Part shown: in pieces, positions 17,616 to 26,701 of the stretch | How the letters are laid out: every line of letters begins with the position of its first letter | Position numbering within the stretch: position 1 is the first letter of the stretch | NCBI RefSeq assembly: GCF_006494655.1 | Contig: NZ_VHIM01000001.1 | Coordinates: 496,001-560,000, forward strand | Source: Arthrobacter agilis | GTDB lineage: Bacteria; Actinomycetota; Actinomycetes; Actinomycetales; Micrococcaceae | Reading direction: 5' to 3' | DNA length: 64,000 nt | Translations under genes and position numbers: made by a program | The notes under the pieces: model-generated | Seen by the model: the letters and a program-made list of their open reading frames with translations, nothing else | What the model was told of the DNA's origin: nothing | Database searches by the model: none

Positions 17616-18917
17616 TCAGACGGGGGTGACGGAGGCGAGTGCCTCGTCGCCGTCGTCGCGCGCCTTGCGCTGCCGTGCGCGGTCCAGCGCGTTGATCACG
17701 GGCGCCGCGGTGATGCCGTGGATCACGATAGACATCACGATCACGAGCGCGCCGATGCGCCAGAGGGTGGCGGCGTCGGCCGCGAACTCCCCCTTCGAGA
17801 GGGCGTAGCTGAGGTAGTAGACCGACCCGATGCCGCGCACGCCGAAGAAGGCGATGACGCCGCGCTCGCGTGGCCCCGTGCGGGTACGGGCGAGGCTCAG
17901 CCAGGCGAAGACGGGCCGCACCAGCAGGATGAACGCGACCGCCACCACCACCTCCAGGGGGCGCAGCCCTTCGAAGAGGCCGCGTGCCACGGCTCCCCCG
18001 AGGAGGACGAGCACCACGATCGTCAGCAGCCGTTCGAGCTGCTCGATGTAGCTGTGCAGCACCCCGTGGTAGCCGTGGGTCTGCTCGCCCGAGCGGATGG
18101 TCAGGGCGCACACGAAGACGGCGATGAAGCCGTACCCCTCCACGGCCTCGGTGACGCCGTACGTCAGGAAGGTCGCCGCCAGCGCCACGAAGCCCTCCGA
18201 GTAGTTGGCGAGGCGCACGCTCCTGAGCGGCGTGCGGAAGAAGATGCGGCCCAGCAGTTTGCCCATGCCGAACCCGAAGGCGCAGCCGATGGTCATGCGC
18301 CACAGGACGTCGAGCAGGATCCACTCCGGGAACCACGCGGAGGGAGCGAGCCCCACGGTGCTCAGCAGGATCGCGAGGTAGACGAACGGGAAGGCGAGTC
18401 CGTCATTGAGCCCGGCTTCGGAGGTCAGCCCGAAGCGCACCTCGTCCTCGGACTCCAGGTCCTCCTCCGACTCCGACGGCTCCCCGACCTGGACCTCGGA
18501 CGCGAGGACGGGGTCCGTCGGTGCGAGCGCCGCGGCGATGAGGAGAGCCGAGGCCACTCCGAGCCCCAGGACCCACATGCCCATCAGCGTCAGTCCGAGG
18601 ATGCACAGCGGCATCGCGATGCCGAGCAGCCGCCACGTGGTGGACCACCGCTTCCAGCCCAGCCTGCGGTCCAGCGCCAGGCCGGCACCCATGAGCGAGA
18701 TGATGACGCACACCTCGCTCAGGTGGATGGTCACGTCGCTGTAGGCGATGGGATCGGGGTCGGGGAGATCGGGCGCGAAGCTGAAGATGAGGATGCCTGC
18801 CCCGAAGAACACCATCGGCATGGACACGGGAGCCCGCATGAGCAGCCGGGGCAGGAGGGCCGCGGCGAAGACGGCGAGACCGGCTGCCGCGTAGATGATG
18901 CTTTCTGGTTCGAACAC
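17616..18917 (-). CDS. CPA1-type Na+(K+)/H+ antiporter
   Basis: 433 residues with about twelve helices. ALAPTDPVLASEVQVG (residues 130-146) and GLTSEAGLNDGLAFPFVYLA carry the TDP and ND motifs that bind the cation in CPA1 antiporters. Between them is an acidic cytoplasmic loop (SESEEDLESEDEV). RGVIAFFGVRGIGSVYYL is the conserved late helix. The protein exchanges monovalent cations for protons at the inner membrane and supports pH and salt tolerance. The GTG start at 18917 gives an N-terminal helix typical of the family; longer in-frame reading upstream has no homology. Confidence 0.87.
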   Translation of the reverse strand: MFEPESIIYAAAGLAVFAAALLPRLLMRAPVSMPMVFFGAGILIFSFAPDLPDPDPIAYSDVTIHLSEVCVIISLMGAGLALDRRLGWKRWSTTWRLLGIAMPLCILGLTLMGMWVLGLGVASALLIAAALAPTDPVLASEVQVGEPSESEEDLESEDEVRFGLTSEAGLNDGLAFPFVYLAILLSTVGLAPSAWFPEWILLDVLWRMTIGCAFGFGMGKLLGRIFFRTPLRSVRLANYSEGFVALAATFLTYGVTEAVEGYGFIAVFVCALTIRSGEQTHGYHGVLHSYIEQLERLLTIVVLVLLGGAVARGLFEGLRPLEVVVAVAFILLVRPVFAWLSLARTRTGPRERGVIAFFGVRGIGSVYYLSYALSKGEFAADAATLWRIGALVIVMSIVIHGITAAPVINALDRARQRKARDDGDEALASVTPV

Positions 18918-19080
18918 GCTCGTCCTTCTCGTTTCACCGCCACGCGGCTGGTCATCCCCCCGTGTCAACAGTAGGGCAGGCAGAACCGGTCCCCGGCCCG
19001 GGCCGAGCGCTGGACAGCCGGGAGCGAACAGGGCAGGCGGCAGGGAAGTGAGCGTCACCGCCGCGTGAGAGCATGGAATT

Positions 19081-22000
19081 ATGCCCACTTCCAGCCACCC
19101 CATGGTCGATGTCACGGACATCATCCGGATCGTGGGCGGTGCAGCCTTCCAGCGGGGGCAGACCTACGCGAAGGACGGCGCCGTCAGCTCGCTCGCCTGG
19201 GACGGCGATGCCAAGCTGCTCACCGGCAGGGTCCGTGGCAGCGCGCCGAACGACTACCGGACCAAGCTCCGACTCGGGGTGAAGGGGGACGGACGGTTCC
19301 GGCCGCTCGAGAACTTCTGCAGCTGCCCGATCGGCGCGGACTGCAAACACGTCGCCGCGACCGCACTGCAGAGCAACACCGAGAACCTGCTCGCCCAGCA
19401 CGAGCGCGAACTCGGCGCACGTCCCGCTCCCCGCTCCGAGGTGCCTGACGGCTGGCAGGCCTCGCTCACCGATCTCCTGTCATCGGACGATGCGCCGGCT
19501 GCCGGGGCGGCTGCCCCCCTCACCCAGCTCGGCCTGCAGTTCGAACTGCGCACTCCCGAGGTGGCCGTCCAGCGATGGGGTTCCGCCGCCGAACGCCAGG
19601 GCCAGCGCACGCTCAACACGCGCCTCGGCGTCCGCCCCGTCAGCCAGAACGGCAAGGGGAAGTGGATCAAGAACAATCTGTCCTGGGGCAGCATCAGCTA
19701 CCAGACCTACGGGCTCACCCTCGACCCGGACCAGCACCGGTGGTTCTCCCAGTTCCCCGCCCTGCACCGCGGGACGGGTGTCACGTACTTCGGCAACAAC
19801 GACTCCTGGCTGTACCTCGACGACTTCAGCAACCCGCTCCTGTGGCAGCTGCTGGACGAGGCACAGCGCCTCGGCATCGCCTTCGTCGGCTCCAAGAAGT
19901 CCGTCACCGTCGAACTCGCCGCCCAGGCCACGCTCAAGCTCGATGCGGCCCGGACCGAGGACGGCTCACTGCAGCTCTGCCCGGCGCTCGATATCGACGG
20001 GCAACCGCACCCATCGGACTCGGCGCACGTCATCAGCACGCACGGCGTCTACACCGTAGCCCCGGACGACACCGTCACCCTCGCCCCGACGTCCCGCCGG
20101 CTCACGGCCAAGGACATCGAGCTCCTGCAGCGCGGCCGTCCCGTCGTGGTGCCCGAGGAGGAGACGTCCCTGTTCCTGCAGGAGTACTACCCGAGGCTGC
20201 GGCAGTCCATCGAGGTGGACAGCAGCGACGGCAGCGTGGACCTGCCCGAGATCCAGCCGCCCGTCCTCGTGGTGACCACCGCCTACGGTGCCGACGGAGC
20301 GGTGTCCCTCGACTGGCACTTCGACTACCCGCTCGGCGACGCGGTGCAGCGGAGGCCCTTCCGCAGGGGTGGCCCGGGAAGCGACGACGGCTATCGCGAT
20401 GCCGGGGCCGAGGATGCGCTGGCACTCGCTGCGCGCGAGGTCCTCTCCCCCCTGCCCATCAGGAGCATCAAGCTCGAGGACATGAACGCCGTCGAGTTCG
20501 TCGAGGACGTCCTGCCGAAGCTCACCGAGCTGCCCGGCGTGCGCGTCGACGTCGTCGGCGAGAAGCCCGACTTCCGGGAGCTGACGGACACGCCGACGCT
20601 GCGGATCAGCACGGTCGAGACGGACAACCGCGACTGGTTCGACCTCGGCGTCATGGTCACCGTGAGCGGCCGCACCATTCCCTTCGACTCGATCTTCCGC
20701 GCCCTCGCCCAGGGCCGCAAGAAGCTGAAGCTCGTCGACAACACGTTCATGTCCCTCGAGCAGCCCGTCTTCGACCAGCTGCGGGAGCTCATCGAGGAAG
20801 CCAGGGCGCTCAGCGAGTGGGACCCCGACTCCACCCTCCAGATCAGCCGCTACCAGGCGGGGCTCTGGGCGGACTTCGAGGATCTCGCGGAGGAGACCGA
20901 GCAGGCGCAGTCCTGGCGCGACGCCGTGAGCGGTCTGCTCGAGCTCACCGATGTCGCAGCGACTCCGCCGCCCGCGGGACTCGTCGCGGAGATGCGCCCC
21001 TACCAGGCGGAGGGCTTCAGCTGGCTCGCCTTCCTGTGGCGCCACCAGCTCGGCGGCGTCCTCGCCGATGACATGGGACTCGGCAAGACCCTGCAGGCCC
21101 TGGCGCTCATGGCGCACGCGAAGGAGACCACGGGCCTCGCGGCCCCGTTCCTCGTCGTCGCCCCGACCTCCGTGGTGCCGAACTGGTCCAACGAGACGCA
21201 CCGCTTCGCCCCCGGCCTCAAGGTCGTGGCCATCACCGATACGCAGGGCGCAGCCGGCTCGTCTATCCGCGACCAGGTGGGCGACGCCGACGTCGTCCTC
21301 ACCTCGTACACGCTCTTCCGCCTGGACTTCGCCGCCTACCAGGAGCTCTCCTGGTCCGGACTGGTGCTCGACGAAGCCCAGTTCGTCAAGAACCGGGCAG
21401 CCAAGGTGCACCAGGCGGCCAAGGACTTCGACGCGCCGTTCAAGCTGGCGATCACGGGCACACCCATGGAGAACAACCTCATGGAGCTGTGGTCGCTGTT
21501 CAACATCGTGGCGCCCGGACTGTTCCCCTCGGCGCGGAAGTTCACCGAGGACTATCGCACCCCGATCGAGAAGATCGGCGACAACCGGCCGCTCGTCCGG
21601 CTCCGCAAGCGCATCCGCCCGCTCATGATGCGCCGCACCAAGGAAGCCGTGGCCTCCGATCTGCCGCCCAAGCAGGAGCAGGTCCTCGAGGTGGAGCTGC
21701 ATCCGGACCACCGGCACATCTACGAGACCTACCTCCAGCGTGAACGGCAGAAACTCCTCGGGCTGATCGAGGACATGAACCGCAACCGGATGATCGTGTT
21801 CCGGTCGCTGACGCTGCTGCGCATGCTGAGCCTGGACGCCTCCCTGGTGGACCCCGAGCACGAGGGCGTCCCGTCCGCGAAACTGGAGGTCCTGTTCGAG
21901 AACCTCGACGGCATCATCGCCGAGGGCCACCGGGCACTCGTCTTCAGCCAGTTCACGTCCTACCTCAAGAAGGCCGCCGAGCAGCTCGACGCCCGCGGCA

Positions 22001-22380
22001 TCCCGTACGCCTACCTCGACGGATCGACGCGCAGCCGCGGCGAGGTCATCGACGGGTTCAAGGACGGCACGGCCCCGGTCTTCCTCATCAGCCTGAAGGC
22101 CGGCGGCTTCGGCCTCAACCTGACCGAGGCCGACTACTGCTTCCTGCTGGATCCCTGGTGGAACCCCGCCTCGGAGGCGCAGGCCGTGGACCGCACGCAC
22201 CGCATCGGGCAGACCAAGAACGTCATGGTCTACCGCATGGTGTCGAAGGGGACCATCGAGGAGAAGGTCATGAAGCTCAAGGAACAGAAGGCCAAGCTGT
22301 TCACGTCCGTGATGGACGACGACGCCGTGTTCAGCTCCGCCCTCACGGCCGACGACATCCGGGGGCTTCTCGAGGCCTGA
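19081..22380 (+). CDS. SWIM zinc-finger SNF2-family ATPase
   Basis: 1099 residues. A SWIM finger lies near the N-terminus (CSCPIGADCKH, about residues 79-89). A long middle region follows, then a full Swi2/Snf2 motor: DDMGLGKT near 662, DEAQFVKN (a DEAQ variant of DEAH) near 763, TGTPMENNL, FSQFTSYL, GGFGLNLT and RTHRIGQ near 1040. Bacterial SWIM-SNF2 proteins translocate on DNA and are suspected of remodelling nucleoprotein or polymerase complexes; no specific function is established. It is a single gene with no toxin, nuclease or modification partner beside it. Confidence 0.93.
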   Translation: MPTSSHPMVDVTDIIRIVGGAAFQRGQTYAKDGAVSSLAWDGDAKLLTGRVRGSAPNDYRTKLRLGVKGDGRFRPLENFCSCPIGADCKHVAATALQSNTENLLAQHERELGARPAPRSEVPDGWQASLTDLLSSDDAPAAGAAAPLTQLGLQFELRTPEVAVQRWGSAAERQGQRTLNTRLGVRPVSQNGKGKWIKNNLSWGSISYQTYGLTLDPDQHRWFSQFPALHRGTGVTYFGNNDSWLYLDDFSNPLLWQLLDEAQRLGIAFVGSKKSVTVELAAQATLKLDAARTEDGSLQLCPALDIDGQPHPSDSAHVISTHGVYTVAPDDTVTLAPTSRRLTAKDIELLQRGRPVVVPEEETSLFLQEYYPRLRQSIEVDSSDGSVDLPEIQPPVLVVTTAYGADGAVSLDWHFDYPLGDAVQRRPFRRGGPGSDDGYRDAGAEDALALAAREVLSPLPIRSIKLEDMNAVEFVEDVLPKLTELPGVRVDVVGEKPDFRELTDTPTLRISTVETDNRDWFDLGVMVTVSGRTIPFDSIFRALAQGRKKLKLVDNTFMSLEQPVFDQLRELIEEARALSEWDPDSTLQISRYQAGLWADFEDLAEETEQAQSWRDAVSGLLELTDVAATPPPAGLVAEMRPYQAEGFSWLAFLWRHQLGGVLADDMGLGKTLQALALMAHAKETTGLAAPFLVVAPTSVVPNWSNETHRFAPGLKVVAITDTQGAAGSSIRDQVGDADVVLTSYTLFRLDFAAYQELSWSGLVLDEAQFVKNRAAKVHQAAKDFDAPFKLAITGTPMENNLMELWSLFNIVAPGLFPSARKFTEDYRTPIEKIGDNRPLVRLRKRIRPLMMRRTKEAVASDLPPKQEQVLEVELHPDHRHIYETYLQRERQKLLGLIEDMNRNRMIVFRSLTLLRMLSLDASLVDPEHEGVPSAKLEVLFENLDGIIAEGHRALVFSQFTSYLKKAAEQLDARGIPYAYLDGSTRSRGEVIDGFKDGTAPVFLISLKAGGFGLNLTEADYCFLLDPWWNPASEAQAVDRTHRIGQTKNVMVYRMVSKGTIEEKVMKLKEQKAKLFTSVMDDDAVFSSALTADDIRGLLEA

Positions 22381-22383
22381 GGC

Positions 22384-23244
22384 TCAGGCGCCGTCGTCCG
22401 CGCGGAGCGCCGGGTCGAGGAGCTGCGCGAAGACCCGTGGCTGCGAGGCGATCCACCAGTGGCCGCCGGGAACGCTCGTCACGGTCAGACGCTCCACCCA
22501 CTCCTCCAGCCCGTCGACGAGGTGCGGGGACAGGAACGGGTCCCGGAGGGGCACGATCACGTGGACGGGGACGGTGATCCGACGGCGGGGTGGCGGTTTC
22601 GCCGCCATGAACATGTTGGCCCGGTACAGCGCGAGACCGCGGACGGGGTCCGAGCCGACGTTCCTCCGTGCCGCGAACTCGTATCTGCGGGTCAGCACGT
22701 GCCGCCAGAGGAGCTCGGGCAGCACCGGGAGCTGGAACGCCCCGACGTACCAGCTGCGCAGGAGCTGGGCCAGCCCCTGGGCCGCGGACCGCGGTGTCCG
22801 CAGCCGCCCGCGCAGCCAGTGCGAGAAGTGGCGGAGATCCGGCCCCGAGATACTCGTGTAGTCGAGGACCGCGCCGTCCGACCTCGGGTCCTGGACCACG
22901 GCCCACCCCTGGATCGAGCCCCAGTCGTGGCCGATCAGCCGCACACCACCCGGCGTGTCGACGTCGGCGAGGACGGCGAACACGTCCTCCACGAGCTCCG
23001 CGAGCAGGAACCCCGCACCCTCGAGCGCCCGTGACCGACCGGCGTTGCGCGTATCGAAGGTGACGATATGGTGGGTTGCCGCCAGCTGCCTGATGACGGG
23101 GAGGAAGACGCGGTGATCGTCGGGATAGCCGTGCAGGAGGACCAGGCTGGGTTCTCCCGCGCGCGGCTCCACACCGTACTCGAACACGGCCAGCTCAGCT
23201 CCGGCCGTCCTGACTGTCCTGTGCCTCTCCCGCGGTTCGTCCAT
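22384..23244 (-). CDS. Alpha/beta hydrolase (epoxide/haloalkane hydrolase type)
   Basis: 286 residues of the alpha/beta hydrolase fold: HGYPDDHR oxyanion-hole region (residues 36-43), nucleophile elbow GHDWGS with Asp rather than Ser near residue 105, and the catalytic His in GGHWW near 264. An Asp nucleophile places it with epoxide hydrolases and haloalkane dehalogenases. The closest-looking relatives are the hydrolase domains often fused to SDRs in actinobacteria, but this one is stand-alone. Its 5' end overlaps the ECF ATPase gene by 50 bases, so it may be translated from the ECF message. The substrate is unknown. Confidence 0.82.
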   Translation of the reverse strand: MDEPRERHRTVRTAGAELAVFEYGVEPRAGEPSLVLLHGYPDDHRVFLPVIRQLAATHHIVTFDTRNAGRSRALEGAGFLLAELVEDVFAVLADVDTPGGVRLIGHDWGSIQGWAVVQDPRSDGAVLDYTSISGPDLRHFSHWLRGRLRTPRSAAQGLAQLLRSWYVGAFQLPVLPELLWRHVLTRRYEFAARRNVGSDPVRGLALYRANMFMAAKPPPRRRITVPVHVIVPLRDPFLSPHLVDGLEEWVERLTVTSVPGGHWWIASQPRVFAQLLDPALRADDGA

Positions 23245-24922
23245 GCCCCCACCCTAGGCCCCGTCTCCGGTCAGCGGGCTCCGCCTCCACCGTCCGTCCG
23301 TCCATCCGTCCATCCGTCCCCGGATCGTCGGGCACGAGCCTTCCTCCGTCCAGCCAGATGGTGCGGTGGGCGACGGCGGTCGCGAAGGCGGCGTCGTGCG
23401 TCGCCATGACCACGGCTCCGCCGCTCCGCGCGTGGCGGCGCAGGAGGCGGGCGAGGCCCGTCCGCGCGGACTCGTCGAGGCCACCGGTCGGCTCGTCGAG
23501 AACCCACACCGTGGAGCCCGTGGCGATGATCGACGCGAGCGCCACGAGCCGCCGCTGCACGAACCCCAGTTCGTACGGATGGAGCTCACGGACGAATCCC
23601 AGCCCGACGACGTCGAGGGCGTCCGCGGCGCGTCGCAGCGCCTCGGAACGCCGCACGCCGGCGGCCAGCGGACCGTACGCCACCTCCCGCAGGACCGTGC
23701 GCTCGAACAATTGCTGGTCCGTGTCCTGGAACAAGTAACCGACGTCGCCCGCGAACGTGCCCGTCGGCTGACGGCGGATCTGCTGCCCGAGGACGGACAC
23801 CGTGCCGGTGTCCGCCCGGTGCAGGCCGTTGAGGTGCTGCAGCAGCGTGGTCTTCCCCGACCCGTTGGGCCCGCGGACCGCCACGATCTCCCCCGCCCGG
23901 ACGGTCAGGGTGATACCGGACAGACCGGCGCCCGCCGGTCCGGTGTCGCTGTCGCTCCTGGTGTCGCTGGTGGGCGCGCTCTCCCCGGCGCCGGTCGGAT
24001 GGTGGAAGCCGACGTCGGTCAGCACCACCGGGGACGGGGTCGCCGCTCCGGCACCGGTCGGCGAGTCCTGCGGGCGGACCCCTGCGTGGTCGGTCGGCTC
24101 GCCGTCGTCCGGGTGGGAGCCCAGGCCCCCCGTGCGGGAGCCCAGGCCGTCCGGCAGACCGGGCGGGTCCCCCGCCGTGCCGATACCGTACCGCCGCAAG
24201 CCCGCCCACCGGGCCTCGGTGAGCAGGCCCGAGAACACCGGGTGTCCCTCGGCGAGGGCCAGCACACGGGCATCGGCCGGCCCCGACCGCGGAAGCATCG
24301 CGTCGCAGACCACCACGGCGGTTCCCGCTCCGCGCAGGGCATCCAGCGCGGCAGCCACCTCGGCGGCGGAGTCCTCGTCCAACCCATGGAAGGGCTCGTC
24401 GAGTACCAGGACGCGGGGTCGCTGCACCACGGCCGCGGCGATGATGGTGCGCTGCAGTTGGCCACCGGACAGGCGCCGCGGGTCGCGGCCGAGCAGGGAC
24501 GTCAGCCTGAGCGATGCCGCGACGTCGTGCACCGACCGGCGCAGCTCCTCGGTCGGGACTCCCCGGTTCGAGGGCCCGAAGGCGATCTCCTCGGCGACGG
24601 TTGCCGACATCATCGACAGCTGACCCCACGCGCCCTGGGACACGAAGGCCACGGCTGCGCTCCATGCGGCGCGGTCGATCCTGGGATCGGCCGGTGATCC
24701 GTCGAAGCGGACGGTCTCCCCCGCGAGGGTGATCGATCCCCTGAAGCGGCACCCGGCGTCTGAGCCGACGAGCCCCGCGAGCAGACGCGCCAGCGTCGTC
24801 TTGCCCGAACCCGATGCCCCGGCCACCACCACGTACTCACCCGCCCCCACCGCCAGCTGGACGCCCGAGAGCAGCGGCACGCCGTCGTCGTAGGTGAAGG
24901 ACTCGCTCCGCACCGTGATCAT
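23195..24922 (-). CDS. ECF transporter energy-coupling ATPase, fused EcfA-EcfA'
   Basis: 575 residues containing two ABC ATPase domains. Domain 1 has Walker A GASGSGKTT near residue 38, signature RRLSGGQLQRT near 150 and Walker B VLVLDEPFHGLD. Domain 2 has Walker A GPNGSGKTT near 351 and VWVLDEPTGGLD, but its signature reads ELGFVQRRLVALAS in place of LSGGQ. A ~90-residue Gly/Pro/Asp-rich linker joins them. The C-terminal tail is partly encoded by a tetranucleotide repeat. This subunit powers uptake with the EcfT and S components encoded immediately upstream. It overlaps ecfT by ATGA (24919-24922). Confidence 0.93.
   Translation of the reverse strand: MITVRSESFTYDDGVPLLSGVQLAVGAGEYVVVAGASGSGKTTLARLLAGLVGSDAGCRFRGSITLAGETVRFDGSPADPRIDRAAWSAAVAFVSQGAWGQLSMMSATVAEEIAFGPSNRGVPTEELRRSVHDVAASLRLTSLLGRDPRRLSGGQLQRTIIAAAVVQRPRVLVLDEPFHGLDEDSAAEVAAALDALRGAGTAVVVCDAMLPRSGPADARVLALAEGHPVFSGLLTEARWAGLRRYGIGTAGDPPGLPDGLGSRTGGLGSHPDDGEPTDHAGVRPQDSPTGAGAATPSPVVLTDVGFHHPTGAGESAPTSDTRSDSDTGPAGAGLSGITLTVRAGEIVAVRGPNGSGKTTLLQHLNGLHRADTGTVSVLGQQIRRQPTGTFAGDVGYLFQDTDQQLFERTVLREVAYGPLAAGVRRSEALRRAADALDVVGLGFVRELHPYELGFVQRRLVALASIIATGSTVWVLDEPTGGLDESARTGLARLLRRHARSGGAVVMATHDAAFATAVAHRTIWLDGGRLVPDDPGTDGRMDGRTVEAEPADRRRGLGWGHGRTAGEAQDSQDGRS
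23290..23319. repeat. Tetranucleotide tandem repeat in the 3' end of the ECF ATPase gene
   Basis: About 7.5 copies of CCGT or CCAT in direct succession. The unit is not a multiple of three, so a copy-number change would shift the frame of the last ~35 codons, a tail beyond the ATPase domain. Confidence 0.7.
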
Positions 24923-25674
24923 GCGACCGCCCCGATCACGAGCCACGCGGCGGCGAAGAGGAGCACCGCGACGGTCGCGACGCGTCGCCCGGTCCGCTGG
25001 GCCGCCGTGTCGGTGTCGGGCAGATAGCTCGTCCGGGGCCCGGAGGAGGAGAACCCACGGGCCTCGAGCATGTGGTTGCGCTCCGAGGCGTCCACGAGGA
25101 GACCGATGACCAGCGGCGTCGTCACCATCAGGAGCGCGCGGAGGCGTGAGAGCGGTCCGCGCCCGACCACGAGACCGCGTGCCTGCTGCGCACGGGTGAT
25201 CTGCCGCGCGCGCAGGGCGACGTGGGGGAGGAGTCCGAGGGCGGAGCCGATGATGAACACGAGTTTCCGGTTCCAGCCGCGGTGCGTCATGGTCGCGATG
25301 AGATCGGGGAGGTCGAGCGTCATGGCGGTGGTCAGGAGGACGCCCGTGAAGACACTCATCCGCAGTCCCATGAGGGCCGCGAAGACCAGGCCCTCCTGGG
25401 TGACCCGGGCCGGTCCGAGATCGAGCAGCACCACGCGGCCCTCCGGGAAGAACAGCCCGTGGAGGAGGACGGAGGAGAGCAGCAGCGGCCCTGCGACGAG
25501 GACGATCGCGACGCCGATCCGGCGGGGCTGTCCGGACACGAGCACCGCGGGGACGACGACGAGCAGCAGCACCGCCAGGGAGAACTCCCAGCGATTCACC
25601 ACGAGGACGAGGACCACCAGCAGGACGGCGCCGAGCAGCTCCGTGAGCGGGTTGAGGGTCCTGCGGCGCGGCAT
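24919..25674 (-). CDS. ecfT: ECF transporter transmembrane coupling protein EcfT
   Basis: 251 residues with about five helices. Two Ala-Arg-Gly coupling motifs are present, AQQARG near residue 165 and MLEARGF near 205, which dock into the two ATPase domains. TLNPLTELLGAVLLVV at the start and TMTHRGWNRKLVFIIGSALG in the middle are typical CbiQ/EcfT features. It is encoded between the S component (3-base gap) and the ATPase (ATGA overlap), completing a dedicated, group I-like ECF module. Confidence 0.92.
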   Translation of the reverse strand: MPRRRTLNPLTELLGAVLLVVLVLVVNRWEFSLAVLLLVVVPAVLVSGQPRRIGVAIVLVAGPLLLSSVLLHGLFFPEGRVVLLDLGPARVTQEGLVFAALMGLRMSVFTGVLLTTAMTLDLPDLIATMTHRGWNRKLVFIIGSALGLLPHVALRARQITRAQQARGLVVGRGPLSRLRALLMVTTPLVIGLLVDASERNHMLEARGFSSSGPRTSYLPDTDTAAQRTGRRVATVAVLLFAAAWLVIGAVA

Positions 25675-25677
25675 GGG

Positions 25678-26520
25678 TCAGCGAGCGGCGGTGTCGGCTC
25701 CGGCCGGCGTCGTGGCGCGGCCGCCGCTCCGCTCGCCCAGCACCCTGTGGGTCCGCGCGAAGGGGAACTGGCGGACGGCCCGCTGCGGGAGCGCGTAGAC
25801 GATCAGGGCAACGACGACGAAGACGACGATCTTGTCGAGCGAGTCCGAGAGCAGCCCCTGCTTCGTGGCCGCGACCAGCAGCTTGTCCCCCATCGACCGG
25901 AACACGGCGATGATCGCATTGGTGCCGAACGTCCCGGCCGCGCCGAACATGAAGACCGCCACGGGAGCCGCGACGATCCCGCCGATCGCACCGACGACGA
26001 GCCCTGCCACGGGCGCGAAGTACACGCGGCGGAAGGCGCCGTGCTTCGCGGCCAGCCCCGCGAGCAGGCCGATCAGCGCGGCCCCCGCGGCGAACGGCAG
26101 CGCGAACGGGTTGAAGAGACCCCAGAGCGCGTTGCTGAGCGCCCCCGTCGCGGCACCGGCGGCCGGGCCTGCGAGGACGGCGACGAGGACCGTGCCGATG
26201 GCGTCGAGGTAGATCTGCATCCCGAGCGATCCGGCGATCTGCCCGATGGCGATGTTGAGGGCGATACCCAGCGGGATCACGACGAGCGAGCTGGTGGTGA
26301 GCATCGGCAGGATGCCGCCGACCAGGAGGGCTCCACCGCCCAGGAACCCGACGAGCGAGACGAGCGATGCGGCACTGCCCATGCCGCCCGCGATCTCGGT
26401 GGGCTGGACGGTCACCAGGAAGACGTAGGTGGCGACGATCAATGCTCCGCCGAGAACGAGGAGCAGGCTGCGGGATCGCTGGGCAGCGGGCTCGGGGGGA
26501 AGGGTCAGCGGAGAGCTCAC
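25678..26520 (-). CDS. ECF transporter substrate-binding (S) component
   Basis: 280 residues, with a longer hydrophobic core than many S components. LYLDAIGT-like sequence (QIYLDAIGTVLVAVLAG) and GALSNALWGLFNPFALPFA are typical of S components, which bind substrate in a membrane cavity. The GTG start at 26520 has AAGGA seven bases upstream. The substrate cannot be read from the sequence, but the adjacent upstream nucleoside hydrolase gene suggests a nucleoside, nucleobase or a vitamin-like nucleoside derivative. A terminator lies between them, so the two units may be separately transcribed. I see no thiamin, cobalamin or FMN riboswitch in the 117-base leader. Confidence 0.82.
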   Translation of the reverse strand: MSSPLTLPPEPAAQRSRSLLLVLGGALIVATYVFLVTVQPTEIAGGMGSAASLVSLVGFLGGGALLVGGILPMLTTSSLVVIPLGIALNIAIGQIAGSLGMQIYLDAIGTVLVAVLAGPAAGAATGALSNALWGLFNPFALPFAAGAALIGLLAGLAAKHGAFRRVYFAPVAGLVVGAIGGIVAAPVAVFMFGAAGTFGTNAIIAVFRSMGDKLLVAATKQGLLSDSLDKIVVFVVVALIVYALPQRAVRQFPFARTHRVLGERSGGRATTPAGADTAAR

Positions 26521-26637
26521 GATAGTCCTTGGGCGCGACGGCGGGGGGAAGCACCTCATGTCACCTCGGCGCGGCCAGCGCAGCAGCGCGGGCCGGTCCC
26601 AGTGTACCGGCCGGGTGGGCGCGCCGCGCCGGGCGGT

Positions 26638-26667
26638 CAGACCCGCGGGGGCGCTCCCGCGGGTCTG
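26638..26667 (-). terminator. Terminator after the nucleoside hydrolase gene
   Basis: Perfect 12-base arms CAGACCCGCGGG (26638-26649) and CCCGCGGGTCTG (26656-26667) with a six-base loop, 34 bases past the hydrolase stop. There is no T-run, so it could also be an attenuator ahead of the ECF genes. Confidence 0.65.
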
Positions 26668-26701
26668 GCAGGCCGAGCCGGGGCGCACACGGCGGGAGGG
26701 G

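Noticed and set aside
26521..26637. Thiamin, riboflavin or cobalamin riboswitch before the ECF genes
   Set aside because: The 117-base leader is short and has none of the conserved boxes such as CTGAGA/TGATCTG or the B12 box.
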